Part shown: positions 41,401 to 56,400 of the stretch, piece by piece | How positions within the stretch are numbered: the first letter of the stretch is position 1 | How the letters are laid out: each line of letters begins with the position of its first letter | DNA from: Echinarachnius parma | Lineage: Eukaryota; Echinodermata; Echinoidea; Clypeasteroida; Echinarachniidae | Direction of reading: 5' to 3' | Length of the DNA: 64,000 nt | NCBI GenBank assembly: GCA_037951105.1 | Contig: JBAMJV010003104.1 | Coordinates: 62,001 to 126,000 of the forward strand | Program-made: the position numbers and the translations under genes | Notes under the pieces: generated by a model | Database searches by the model: none | Told to the model about the DNA's origin: nothing | Seen by the model: only the letters and a program-made list of their open reading frames with translations

Positions 41401-44400
41401 AGCTAGTTAGCCCTATGTTGTTGTTCCCCACATGCCCCACTCGGTTGGTAAATGTGTAGAGCCCAAATCCTTCTCTGTCAATGTGAGAGGAGTGGTAGTA
41501 GGCTGTATCATACAGTGTATGATTCAGGAATCTGCCCAAAAATGTGATTAATTATCGACATGAAAAAGTTGACCCGCTATATATTCAGTAGAGTGTTAGG
41601 TTGTTCTAAATCAAGAAATATGTGCGGAAAGACAAACAAAACAAATGCGATGAAATATCAACGTAAAACAAACATTATTAAGAGATTATAGCCCGACACA
41701 GTACATGTAGTTTGAACTAGTTTCTCATTTGCCAAAGTCTCCAGGACCTTGCATGTCAGTCAACATGAGCCAATGGAGAGACAAATTAAAAGAAAATTAA
41801 ATGATGATTGAGAAAATTATGTAAAACTTGAAAGTTGAAGTGAGAAGATAGGAAAACTTAAGGATCTAAAATCTAGATTGATAATATATTGTTTATTTTC
41901 TGTTCAGATCTATAATGTGCACAAGGAATTTGTTTTATTACATGTAGTATGTACATCATTGAGAATATAATTCTTAATATCTTGGCAAGACTATCCAAAA
42001 TAGTACAGATACCCAGATACCCATGATAAAAACAGTACTCAGAAAAGAATAAGAGTTGTTAAGTAAACAATAGGAATATACATGTAGGATCATGTATGTT
42101 TATTGTACGTGCTCTTAGTCTGTTTACTTACACCAAAAAGCGCACTCGAACCAACGACTTCTATGTTTGCTCATCTTTTGTGCAGATATGTAACCATCTC
42201 AAGATATATTTGCTTTAGAAATATAAGTCTTATGAGGCTAAAAGTAAATGATTGTAGCTAACTTAGCTGACAGTGACAGTTTTATTTGCTTCTTCCCTAC
42301 TTCTACAAATATAAATGCCTGATATAATATATCTAATCTACCCAGATAAACTAAGTAGCCCCTATAATACAAATTAAATACATCCCCTCCTTCCAGAAAA
42401 GAGCCCATTGCATTCATACTTTATTTCAAGTTCAATGCATCACTATATAGTTCATACTTACTGTAGTCTGTAAGGTTTCTATAAGCTTGAAAAGTAGCCC
42501 CTCAATTGATTAATTGAATTCCCACAATTCTGAATTTTATCTAAGTACTGTACGTACTGTATGAACTAGAATTAACAAAGAAACATCTATCTAGATGTTT
42601 GATGTGTTTGTCTAATAGTTATTTGTGAAGGTTTGCAATATTGATTCATCGTCCTGCATGACTGACCCTTCGATAAACAATTCTTTCATTATTCATGCTT
42701 ATATTTTGTATATCTCTGTACATTTCCCTTTTATTGTAACGTTTCTTTGTGCTTGTTAGACAATAAACTATGCAATGTTTGTACACACAAAAAAAAAAGT
42801 AAATGTTTGCGTAGAGGCTTACAAATTTTTCCTTTGTGAGGTACATGAAATTATGCTGCAAGTTTGCAATGCACTATATAAATGCATTATTATTATTACT
42901 ATTATTATCATTATATTCCACATACTAAGAATCTTGCTCTACGATTGGTCAAGTTAATCACGTGATGAAAAATAGTTTTGCCCATCATTGATGGGAGAAG
43001 AAAAGTTTGTTACACTGTGTACTATCTTGGGTGAAAGTGCATTGCATTCACTACTATCTTGGTGAAAGTGCGTTGCACTGTGTACTATCTTCAATTGTTC
43101 GCCCGCAAGTACGCGTGCGCACGCAGAAAGGTAGCGCGCTGGTGCGCAACATTTACGCGCGGCTACGCTTAATAGACAATGGTACAAGCGTCTTTGACTT
43201 TTAATCATAAATCTTGTTCATGTGAAGGATTGACGAAAATAAAATAAAAGACTTGATCAATTGCTCAATATTCCAAACTTTTTAGCCCTTTGTGTTTAGT
43301 TAATAGGTTGTTTGTGATCAAAATAATTGATGTGGAATATAAAGCAAATAATCACCTTTTGGTTTCAGGCGATGGCAAACTATCACTTCCTCAGCGATCT
43401 GAATGTATGTATACAGTATCTTTCCTCAGCTTCGCTTCGGAAAGATAGCTACATCCAGATCGCCTCGGAAGTGAGTTTGTCCAATCACCTTCACCAACGG
43501 TAATTATTTGCTTATTACTATTTACTATCTTTATTTAGAATTATTATCAATACTATCTTCTTTATTATTATTATTGTTATAATTATTATCATATTTAAGT
43601 ACTATTATTATTCTAATCATCATTATCATTATGTAAACATTATATTATTATTATTATTAATATTACATTTTATAAAACTGGGTGGAGGAATGGCAAGAGC
43701 ATGCATATTTTGAAACATTATTACCTCTTTCAAACACCCTTTTTTGCCATTATAATTTGTGTTGTACGGACGACGTTATTACGACGCCTTTGAAAGACTA
43801 GTTTTTGCCATTATAATTTGTGTCGTTTGAATGACCTTATTATGACGTCATTAAGGCAACTTGTTATGACGTCCTAACGATCACGTATGGGGGTGCAAGT
43901 TTACGTTTTATTGATGTCAAGTTACGTCAGCTCTTAAAAATGTAATACATGACGTAAATAAATAAGGCATAAATTTTACCAGTTTCTGCTATCAGAGTTG
44001 ATGTATAAATTGTGATTAATTAATTTCTAGATTAAATTCAATTCAAAATCCTTCACATAATTGATATAATATCTCAAGCATATAATGACAATCCCACTAG
44101 TAGGCCTAAATGTTAATTTCAGGGAAAAAAGAAATAACGCAAACTAATTTTGGAAGGAAATGGGTTGAAATAGTCTCCTGTTCGAACATGCAGTGCACTT
44201 CTGAGGTGTTAATGGCTTTACCTTCTATTTTTGCTAAATTGTTGCCATATGGCAATTCGATTTGATCAATAAGTTAACGTTTCAACCATATGTTGTTAGC
44301 ATTTGAATAATTATGCAAACAAATATGTATAATAAATCTTACAATTATAAAGACACAAATTATTAATTTTGTATCCCATTGACATAATTGGCAATCAAAC

Positions 44401-47400
44401 TAATTGTAAATGTAGCATATAATCCCAATCATTAATATCCACTATCCAGCTCTTTACAAAATGATATAACAGCTTTGCAATGAAAATTCTAATATTAATA
44501 ATGCAGATTATACCACCTCTACAAAGTAAATGGTTCACTCAGGTGAACCATTTACACGCAATATATGCTAATTAGCGGGAGATAACAATACCGGCCATTC
44601 GTACACTGTTGCGTTCAACAGTTGAACGCTGTGTTTTAAGACGCATGGGTAAGGAAAACAGACGTGAAATAATCATTTTATTTCTACATTTTGCGGTCTT
44701 CAAAACAACAAAGTCGGTAATTATTATCCAAGTATATGAATTGTGGATCACATAAACGAAAGTTTTTTTGCATTTGCTGGTAAATTGAGGGAGAAATCAG
44801 CCGACAAATTTGTGTTGTTTCCGTTGGATAGTGCAGCGGGCGGAAGAGGTTGATCTACGCACAACGCTATTGTAATGGACCTATGTCATTTATGTGTGGA
44901 TTATACTACTAGTATTTACTATGGATGTGAAATGTAAATTATCAATAAACATTGAATATTCTTTCATGACTCATGACTATCACTGTGATTATATGTATAC
45001 GCCAATATGATCTGTAATTTCTGCATACTGTAATTTGTAATTGTATCATACTAGTCATACAATGGGTGCCGGACAACTCGGCCAACGGATAACTCGACCC
45101 TTACCAACTCGGCCAACGACCCTTACATACTCGGCCAACCCGAGTTGGTAGGGGTCCGGTCTGACTTCGGACAACTCGACCCCTTTTATTTTTGTTTAAT
45201 TTTCGACATTTTAAATATTTTTTTCTAAATAAAAAGTAATAAAATGGGAAGAAACGGTCTTCACGGGCATCATGTGTAAATTTTGTTACGTGAAATAAAG
45301 TATTTGTGGAGATAATTTGATTTTTGAAAGGTCATACTTCTGGTGGGTTTTTTTCCTCGTCGCCAAGATTTTGTCACGTGATATCCTCCGCACTCGAACC
45401 CACTCGACAGTCGATTTGTGCCTATTTTTCAATCAATTCGCCTTGAAACAAAATATTTAATAACTGTTCGCTTAAATTGGAGTTTTGTGAGTCTCGAGCT
45501 GTTAATTTTTTGTTGACATGAACTCTTAAACGTACATTTTCAAGCACAAAACTCTCCTAATCGCGAGTGGCTTCAAGCCCAGTTCGTATGACATCCTCCG
45601 CACTCGGCCGTTATTGGTAAGTGACTAAGTCGATGTGTGTCTAATTTTCAATCAATTCGCCTTGAAACAAAATATTAATAACTGTTCGCTTAAATTGGAG
45701 TTTTGTAAGTCTCAAACTGTTAAATTTTGTTGACATGAACTCTTAAACGTACATTTTCAAGCTCAAAACTCTCCTAATCGCGAGTGGCTTCAAGCCTAGT
45801 TCGTATGCCGTGCAGTGGCGCCGCGGTGCCCTAAGCTCCAGGGCGGCCTCGCATCGACAAGTCCGCCCGCCGCAGCGGCCTGCCCTTGTTCTGGGACTAC
45901 GCTACGCTGTGTTCGCTGGGTCGTATTGACCGAGTTATTTTGTATGAAATTCTCTTTTTTTTAGACCAATTTACAGTCCCCTATGCAAAGATTGAACCCC
46001 ACATTTTCATATTTGATGGACGATTCTTTGGATTTAGTTTCTGGTGGCCATAATAAACAACAAATTGAGCCTGGGTAAGGCCAGTAAAAATGTAACGCCA
46101 AGTTCACAACAGACCGCATAACTTGCCCCTTGCATGCCCTGTTGCTGCGGTTCACCGTTGCTGCGAATTGTGTTAGCAAGGAGTGTTAGACTCTGTCTAG
46201 TGCAGTGCATGGTTGAGTCATTTTCTAAATTTGTAACAAATTATAATAAATGCATAGAATAGATAGCAAACAAATAAATGGAATTTGTCTGACATTTTGT
46301 CCCCCAGAGTAACCAAGACAACAGTGGCGCGGTGTACCCTGCAAGTGATTGGGGGGTGGGGGGGGGGGGGGAGCATGTGCCCCCCTCCCATGAAACCCGT
46401 AGGTGTGCCACCGCAAGACAATGACGTAGCGTGGGCAGTTGGACGGTGGGCACTGAATATCTAAGAGGGGTACTACGTTGAGAAAGCGAGGCAACCGATT
46501 TGGGGGCAGGGCCTTCTTCATGTTGACTATTTTTTGTAATGTTTTGAAAATTAATTTTGTTCATTTTCTCACATTTTGAATTATATCCCACAGATTTGGT
46601 AATGTAGTGGTCAAGTAACAAAGATACCAGTGGCTTGGCGTAGTCGGAGTGATGGGGGCCATATGACTTGTGAGTTATTAATTGTGGGGCCGGGCACAGC
46701 CTATTGATGTTTCTCTATATTTTCACAGATAAACAATGAGATTGTTTTATTTTTTTTGCAAATCATTATTTTTGTTTGTTGTTGTGGGTTGGGGGGGGGG
46801 GGGGGGGGGGGGTAGTTAGGCCACCACAAGACAATGACTTAGCGTGGGCAGTTGGACGGTGAGCACCAAATATTGGAGAGGGGTGCTACATTGAGGAGGC
46901 GAGGCAACCTAGTAGGGGGCAGGGCGTTCTTCATGTTTACTATTTTGTCACATGTTTTTAACATTTATTTTGTTCATTTTCTCACACCAGATTTGATAAT
47001 GTGGCGGTCAAGTAACCTAGACAATGACGTAATGTGGAACCAGATTGGGGCAGTGTACATCAGGAGAGGAGGTAATTAGTGATAGAGCTGGGAGCAGGGT
47101 ATACTTGACAGTGGCGGATCTACGGGGGGGGGGGGGAGGTTAGGGGGTTTAAACCCCCCCCCCCCCCCCCTTGGGCTGCCAAGTGAAAAAAAAAGTGAAA
47201 AAAAAATCACTTACGGGGGTTCAAAATAGCAAAAAATTCGCCGCTTCACGGCTCGTGGACGAAAGTTACAAAAATCACTTACGGGGGTTCAAATAGCCAA
47301 AAAAAATCAGTAAAAAAGGTGAAACAAAATCACTTACGGGGGTTCAAAATAGCAAACAAAAATTCGCGGCTCGTGGACGATGCCATTGGGTCAAACCCCC

Positions 47401-50400
47401 CCTTAGCAAAAAGCTAGATCCGCCCCTGCTTGATCTCATGTCATCAAGATGTTAAAAAAAACAAATAGCATTTGGAAATTTTGAGAAAACAACTTTGAGA
47501 TTTTCTCTATCATAAGATGCAGATAATGTCAGTTGCTTTTTGTTTACATGGCATGGGTCAGGCTGTATATAGTCTAGTGGCTTAGCGTCAAATTTCTCGA
47601 TATCATTACTTGCGGATAAAATCGCCATTTTTGGTACAGGGCTTCCTTGTGAAGAAATGAACAATCTTGGCGTAGGAATACGCTTCAAATATTTAATTTA
47701 AGCGTATTGATTTGGCTTTGAGTTCTCATCTCAAGTTGAAATATGTTGACAAATATATACAGAACTCATATCAGTTTCTGGTACTATACATGGTACAAAT
47801 TGGAATCGTAAATCTTAAATTTATGAGGAATATAACAAAAAGATTCAATTTGCTATGCAGGGTGGTCCCAAAGAACGGAACGGTGCACTTCCCAAATTAA
47901 TGTATAGTAACAAAATAATAATGTCCATTAGATAGGGTGCCTTTTCCTATGAAAACAATACCAAGAACAGTAATTTCAGTTGTGTAGTTTTTGTCTTAGG
48001 GCACTCTGAGTGACACCATGTCAGGTTCCCATTTTTGTCACTTACTGCCGGTCATATCAAACAACCATGCCCATTCTCTCGGCACACAGCTGAATGAAAC
48101 AATATTCCAATATCGCACGTATTGTTCGTTGTTCAATACTATGATGGGCAGTAAGTGCGATTTTTCACGCACTGACTTGGTAAAAATTGACCAAAATAAG
48201 AGCCTGACATGGTGTCACTCAGAGCCCCCTAAAACAAAAACTACACAACCAAAATAAATTACTGTTCTTGGTATCGTTTTTCATTGGAAAAGATACCCTA
48301 TCCGATGGACATAATTATTTTGTTACTATATTTTGGAAGTGCCCCATTCCGTTTTTTGGGGATATACCCTGTATAGTGATGTTGACTTGGTTGAATTTAT
48401 AATGTCAGGCATAAATAGGAATATGTAATCTGTGATTTATATTCATTATTCTTTCTGCTATTATAGGTTTAGACTCATCAAGATCCACCTCTGATATTAA
48501 GAGAGTCAACTTACTGCATTCAAGGCCTTCATCCATCTATCGGTCCGAATACATCTTTTGGAGGAGATGAATCTTAGTTGAAGACTTTTCTGACTGTACA
48601 CCAGAATGATCATGATCATCTATGATGTAAGTTCTCTTATTTGGTAATTTTGGAGAAATCAAGAAGTTGTGGGTTGGAGCGCCACCAAGTCCACTTGTGA
48701 ATTTTTTGAGCAGTGGCATAGAATGGTCAGACCAAGTAGGGGTGGGAGCATGTGAATTATATGGGGGCACACCCTATGTTTTTATTTATTTTGAAAAGAA
48801 TTTTACCCTGTGATTTAATTGTTTAAGACAAATTATTTGAAGCACATGCCCCCATAATATTACACCACTAATGTCAGATCTCTGTGGATGTATGTATAAA
48901 GCATACAATTACAATGCAAAATAGGGATGTATACTATCTTGGTTTTATATTCATTTCATTTCATACTATTACATTATTTTGTTTTATTTCATAAAGACAA
49001 ACATAGAGAAACTACCAAGGATTATGTAATATAAATGAAACTGAGCAAAGAAAATATGGCCTCCTCAGGATTTGAACGGAGGCTCTGGGTCACCTGACCG
49101 ATGCTCTCCCGACTGAGCTAGAAAGCCTTGGAGGTGTCGGGTTTGAATCCCAGGGAAGCACTATTTTCTTTACTCATTTTCATTTATGCTTTATTTATTT
49201 TATCACATTCTTTCCACTTGTAGGCGCAGAAGATCTACGGCTGCAAGAAAGGGTGCGTTCACGGCCTTCATCTGTCGTCATCTTGGTTGTAGACTTGTCT
49301 GACTGGGTACACGAAAACGATCATAAGATCATCTTCATTATGTGAGTTGGTAACTTGTGTATGCCTGTTACTAAATATTAAATCTAACTTTACTTCACCA
49401 ATTTGTATACTTAGAACCAGTGGCAAAACCAGTGGCGTACCCAGGACTTTTTAAAGGAGGGAGTTTTATCTGAACAAAATTTCTGTTAGCGGGGGGGGGG
49501 GGGGGGGGGGGTAGTCGTAGAAAATTGTCGCAGCCAAGACCGTGAATTTTCGACATTTTCGAGGCCAAGACCACGGTTTTTCGCACTTATCGAGGCCGAG
49601 ACCATCGAAAATGACAGTAGAGTCCGCTAAAATTTGGTCTCAAGACCATTTACAACTTGAAAAGGGGGGGTCAAAGGGGGGGGGGGGTTTGAACCCCCTA
49701 ACCCCCCCCCCCCTGGGTACGCCTATGGGCAAAACTAGTATGGGGAGCGGGCACAGGGGCACATGCCCCCCCCCCCCCCCAGAAAAAAAAAAAAAAAAAA
49801 AAAAAAAATTAAGAAAAAAGAATTCTTTTTGAAAAAAAGAAAAAATAATTATAGAGACATTAGACTGGCAGCCCAGAGGGGTTTGGTGCATCAAAGAGAG
49901 AACCAATTTCTGAACATGAATATCAAGATTTGAATCCAACAAATCCAATGTATGCGTCTGACGGGGTCTACCCATTGCTTTTGGCTCCTGTGCGCCTCAA
50001 AATATACCCCTCAAAAATACAACTCCCGTAGATTCATGTGTCGATCGAAAATGTTGGTGGTCTCTGTACGATGCTTCTATTTAATTAATTCATAATAGAC
50101 GGGCGCATGCATGCTGGCGCTGGCTGGTTGGCGGCGGGCAGAAAGTCAGTTCATTTTTGTCATTTATCAACACTTTAAGCTAATTAAGACAAAATAAATG
50201 CTAGGACAATGTCACGATTATTTACTACATTGGTACTCGTCAAAGAGAAGATTGTTAAAATATAAATTAATCGAAACACATGTTTTTCTTACAGCCTTGA
50301 GAGGGTGATGTTGAAAACCCTTTACTCTTATTGATGATGAATATGTAGGCTTGTCAGAAAATATTACTTTGGGAGTTTTGAAAGACTAAATGCACGCATA

Positions 50401-53400
50401 TTGCACTAGAGAGTTTAGAGAGGGCTTCGTGTACAGAGACTATGGGTCGAAGTTCTTTAGATGACGTCACACCAATAGAGGGCAGCATAATATATTTCGG
50501 CGTTCCCAGAACAATCAGATATTTACTAATTACCCCCAAAAAAATTTTATTGAGGAAAAATTACATATAGAGAGATCAATTGTGAAAATTAGGCCATCTA
50601 GACGCTGTAGTTCCTTTAAATAAAAAATGTTTTTTTTTTTTTTTCTTGAACAAGAACAAAAAGAGGGGACATCTAGAGGTGGAGAGATTTATTCAGGGGC
50701 AAGCACTGAAGAGTGGACAGGACAAAAGAAGTGCACTAATTTGGGGTAGGTGAGGGTAGAGCTGGGAAGCTGGAAGAAAGAGCAGGATGTGGGACAAAGG
50801 GGGAGTGTGTGCAGGCAGATGCATTCATGCAATGAATGGGATATGTGGAGGGGATAAGTGTGGGGGGGGGGGGGGGGGTGCAACATGGGCATGGGTGGAT
50901 TTGCATGTGGAAAATAACTTAAAGGAACTACAGCGTCCAGATGGCCTAATTTTCACAATTCGGCTCTCTATATGAATTTTTTCCTGAAGAAAAAGAATTT
51001 GGCAGTCATTTCTCATCAATCAATTTTGGGGTAATTAGTAAATATCTAATTGTCCTGGGAACGCCCCTTTTAAATCGCAAAAATGTGACGTCATCTAAAG
51101 AACGGACCAATGAACTAAATTCTGTAGATGACGCGTCATGACGTAAGCCAATGAATTGTCAATCACATGTCGATCACGCTGCCGATTCCGGACCCTAAAT
51201 GTGGGTGGGGCGTAAACTGGCTGCTTAGTGAGATTTGGCACCATAAAACTAGTCTTAAATCACAACTGTGTTTATTTTCATGGATTTATTTCGGCAGACC
51301 TATGTTTCAAGTCATCAACTATGGAATAAGTGTCAAAGTACGTTGTATTCTTTAGGTCCTTTAAAGGTAGAATGTGCAGTTTCTCCCCTCTTCAAGTGAA
51401 ATCTTGGTGGTTTCACTACAAAGCAGTAGGTAACTTAATTTTCAGCTTCATAGAAAGCTAATTAACCTTGATGGGATAGTTCAGTTTTGGTCAAACTGAA
51501 ATTTAGTAACCAAAACCTGTACCATTACATTACAAACTATTAGTTATAACTCCACCATGCTTGCAAAATTAAAAATTGACGAAGCAAAAAGCCTGTTATC
51601 ATTTTTAGCTCATCCGGCCCGAAGGGCCCGATGAGCTTATGCCGTGGCGTCCGTCCGTCCGTCCGTCCGTCCAGTTTTCAAAATGCTTCTTCTTCGTTAT
51701 TTTTCAACCGATTTTGATTCTGATTGTTTCATAAGATAGGGCTAGGAGGGGGATTTAAAACTTCTACACAGAATTGTGAAATTCATTATCTATGGTAATT
51801 TATGCAAATTTATTCGAAATCACAAAAAATGCTTCTTCTCCTTCATTTCTTGACCGATTTTGATTTGGTTTGCTTTATCTGGTAGAGCTAACTTTGGTAC
51901 ACTAAACTTCTACACAGAATTTTGAAATTTTTCTCCATTAATTAATTATGGTAATTTATGCAAATTTATTCCAGAAATCACAAAAAATGCTTCTTCTCCT
52001 TCATTTCTCGACCGATTTTGATTTGGTTTGCTTTATCTGGTAGAGCTAACTTTGGTACACTAAACTTCTACACAGAATTTAGAAATTTTTCTCCATTAAT
52101 TAATTATGGTAATTTATGCAAATTTATTCCAAAAAAATAACAAAAATTGCTTCTCCCTCATTCCTTGACCGATTTTCATTCTGTTTGGTTTATCTAATAG
52201 GGCTAGGTTTCATAAGATAGGGCTAGGAGGGGGATTTAAAACTTCTACACAGAATCATGAAATTCATTATCTAAATTATTTTTAAAAAATGAAATAATTA
52301 AAAAAATAATTTTTTAATTAATTAATTAATTAAATTTATTTTTTTATTTTTTTTTTTTTTTTTCCCCCCATGTCGCTTCCAGGGCATCAAATTTTTATTT
52401 TTTGACCAGTTGAAAAGTGTACCACATGAAATTTGCGATATTTGATGTTGCGAGATGGCAGATGAGCGCTACGTCATTGACGTTCTGGTTAAAAAGAGCA
52501 GTTAAAACTCAAGTGGACCGGTGCTCTCTAAAAACTCATTGGTTTTAACCATTTTAAATAAAATATTGTGCATGTCAGGGACCGCAGAAAGGTTTTGAAA
52601 GTAGAGGGGGGGGGGGGGGGGGGGGGGTAATTGAGGAGTTGAACACCACCCCCTCACACCACAATGAGCATTATTTATTAAATAATTGTTATTTTATACT
52701 TATGTAATTTATTAAAAGCCAAAAATGGGGGGGGGGGGGGGGGGGAGGGGGGTGAGCAGCCCCCCCCCCCCCCCCCCCCCCCCCCGGTTCTGCCACCCCT
52801 GCATGTGATGTTTTGTTGAAATAGTGATTAGATAGAGAGATAATCAACAACTATATAAAAACCTCTTTTGTAAATATTTAAAAAGAGGTAGCACTTTTTA
52901 CATTTTGTTAACGTCTGGTTCAAAATTATAAAATGATTGTGGGGCCCCACAATTATTACAAATGGTTATGTTTATGGATATTTCGGCCATTTCTGAACCG
53001 ATTTTGATCAAGTTTATCCTGTCATTAAATCATATGCTCTTACAAATTTGACACTTAAGTTTCTCATTATCTCACAAACAAATTAGTAGGCCTATTTGTT
53101 TGTGTAGCGCCTATTTGTTTGTGTAGCGCCCTCTATACCAAAACTCAACTATCACTTTAAAACTTGATTATCTGATATAGGGAGAATCAAAATTTACCAT
53201 CTCTCTAATCAGTTACCTGTAAAATGAGTTGTATTGGTCTTGTTTGGCTGCCCTTCTTTTGATTATTCCAACAAGTTTATTCATTAGTAGCCAGACAACA
53301 AACGTATTAAAGGGATAGTTGAGTTTTGGTAGAGAGGGCGCTAGACTACTTTTTTTTTGTGAGGTAATGAAAAACTGAGTGTAAAATTTGAAAGAGCATA

Positions 53401-56400
53401 ATATTTAAATAATAATAAATAATAAATCGGTTCAGAGACTGCTGAAATATCCATAAATATAACAATTTGTAATAAAGCTGGGGGCCCAGGTTTATTAGAG
53501 AATTTTGAACCAGCCGTTGAAATTCGTTTTAAAATGCTTCCTCTTTTAAAAAATGTTCAAAAGAGGTTTTTAGATAGTTGTTGATTATCTCTCTAACCAC
53601 TATTTAAACAAAACATCACATGCACAATATGTTATTTTAAATGGTTTAAACAAATGCATTTTTTGAAAGCGGCCTCTTTAGTTTAAACAGCTCTTTTTGA
53701 ATGATAACAGGCTTTTTACTTAGTCGTTTGTAATTGTTGTATTCCTTTTGAGCATGATGGAGTTATAATTATTAGTTTGTAATGTAATGGTGCATGTTTT
53801 GGTCACTAAAATTCAGTTTGACTAAAACTGTACTCTCTCTACCAGAACTCAACTATCCCTTTAAAGTAAGCTTTTAGAAAAAATGTACTTTAAATATTTG
53901 GGACCACCAAAGGGACTGGTATGACATCTTCATTTGCCTGCCTTCAATGTCTAAGCTGGAAGAACAGATGCTGGACTCTGCTACATTGATATCTTCTTCA
54001 TTTGAAACCGTGAAGAAGAAAGTCTCCATGCATGTATTAATCACACAAATTATTTAGTCAGAATATAGAAAATGAAAATCAATCATTCACAAAGTTGCTA
54101 AGACTCGACCGACATGTTTTTATGGCATTCTACACTAAATGAAATGGAACTGAACCAAGCTGCCACACTAACTTTTTTTTTGTACTTGCCCTCTTACTTC
54201 TAGATGAGATCAACACATATGAAATAACATTGTTCTCTTTTAGTTGGAACAGTTATTTATTTGCCCAATCAGGCAAGCAAACTAGACAATTCATACCTAG
54301 CAGAATTAATTTGTCTTTTTTGTTCACATTGTTTTTATGGACAAGTAATTTTCTCTTCAGACATGTAAAACTTGAACATTCCTGATTTTGCTTGCCCAAA
54401 TGGGCAAGTAGAAAGAAAAGTTAGTGTGGAGGCTTGATTTATTTATATATGTTATCTGTTCCTTTTCAATTTGTTTCTTTCACAGCTGGAATTGGAATCT
54501 AATCTCCTTCACTAGAGGCCAAGATTGGATCAACTATAGAAGATGAAACCAGAGGCATTATGTTTTCGGGTTGTCCGTCCCTACGTACATATGTACGTCC
54601 CGTTCTCGTGATCGCGATATCTCCAGAACCGGTTGACAGATTTTAACTTATATGTATGTATCTCAAGGTCATTAGGTTAAAGGTCAAAGATCATAGTTCT
54701 CATTATATATGAGAAAATATGTAATTTATTTCTGCCACTCATGTATGCCTATCACCATGGCAACTGAGATGGAAGGACAAATCACTGGAAATTAGAACAA
54801 TATTGGTCAAGGAACAAGAACAGTAAGCAAGTTATGACTCATTTAAGATGTCCATTTGGGGTACTCAAATCGGCAACTTTAATAGGTTTGTGGACAACTC
54901 CCCATATGTTTTGTACACAAATTTCTCATCGTTCAGTTTTATATTTCTATTTAATTGTAAACAAAGGTTCATTCATATTTTTACAATACATGTAGCATAT
55001 TTAACAATTGCCCTATGGCACTTAGTCAGGTATAATTATTAGTTAATGTATATGTTTTTCAAGTGGAGTTTAATTTCATTAAAAGAATGAAATAGCATAA
55101 ATTAATATGATTGTCTTATCTATATTTTTGCAGATGTATGTGTGCATGAAAGCGCATGAATAAGCTGCTCTCCACCTAACTCTAGTGAACGCTAGCGTTC
55201 TAGGTCGATATGTGTGTGAGTGTGTGTGGGCGTGTGTGCGTGGGGTGGGGGGGGGGGGGGCTGGTGTCAGTCCCTTATTTGATCACATAAGTGTTGGAAT
55301 GAATAAAGAGGATGAAATATGGGGAACATGAGGAAATCTTTTTAAAAATACATTATTACAAAGAGTGTGGTCTAACCGCGATGCTTTCATAAAAAAACGA
55401 TATTGAATGGGAATGTGCCCCCTCCCCCCCCCCCCCACCCCCAACTACCCAGAAGCTTTTTATCACCTTGTTCTATTTTGTATTTAAATTTTTTTTTTTT
55501 TTTCAATAGTAGCTCCTTCCTCTAGTTTAAACTTCCAAAAATGTATCTGTCAGGATTTGTATGATAAATTAAATGGAGTTACTATTTTAATTAAATTTTA
55601 CATACGATTTAGGCCATCTTTTAGCTTAATTTCCACTAAAGCACTCACACACACACAGTCACACACACAAACACTTTTATGCATGGCCAAGTTTCACGCG
55701 ATAACCCAATCGTAATCCCTAGCGAATGGTATTTTAAACCTATTTGCTGTACCTTTTTAAACCCCAAAATATGTAAATAAGTATAAGTTTAACTGTGATG
55801 TTACAATACATGTTAAAGGGAGAGATCCACTTTTGCAAGCCAAAATTCAAAAGTTGCGAGGTTATTGTCTTATATGAAAGGAAATGTCATTTAATAGCAT
55901 GCCTGAAAAAAATAGGGCTTGAAATCTCTTTTTCGTGGAGTTATAGACCTAAAACTGAATAAACTGAGGGACGTCGGTTAATTAGGTACATACATATTTT
56001 CGGCCGGTGAGTAAGTTCGTACATAGATTTCACGGAGTGCCAGATCGGTATGCATGACCCCTACGTGACCCGCGCTAGCTACGTGACCCGCGCATAAGTA
56101 CTAATGTGTGAGCGTTTACCAGGCAAAATACCCAAACATCGCTTAAACTGACTACATGTAATTATATATTCTTTCTTTTTGAGATCTTTTTCCGTGACAT
56201 ACGTTAACAAATGTCGGCTTCACAATACCTTTACGAGAATTAGTACTATATTGTTGTAATATTATGCTAAATCAGTTGAACTCCTTTATTGACCGATATA
56301 TAGTTTAAATGGAGGGACGCATTCGTTTTTCCTTCGTAGAATCCAAATTAGAGGGCTGTTCGCTCTGATTTTCTTCCGTGTTACACTGATCCCCATCCGT

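Noticed and set aside
45961-46179. A 72-codon ORF open in both arms of the 13-kb element (also 56986-57204)
   Set aside because: It is shared because the arms are copies; there is no recognisable domain, and the few differences include amino-acid changes.
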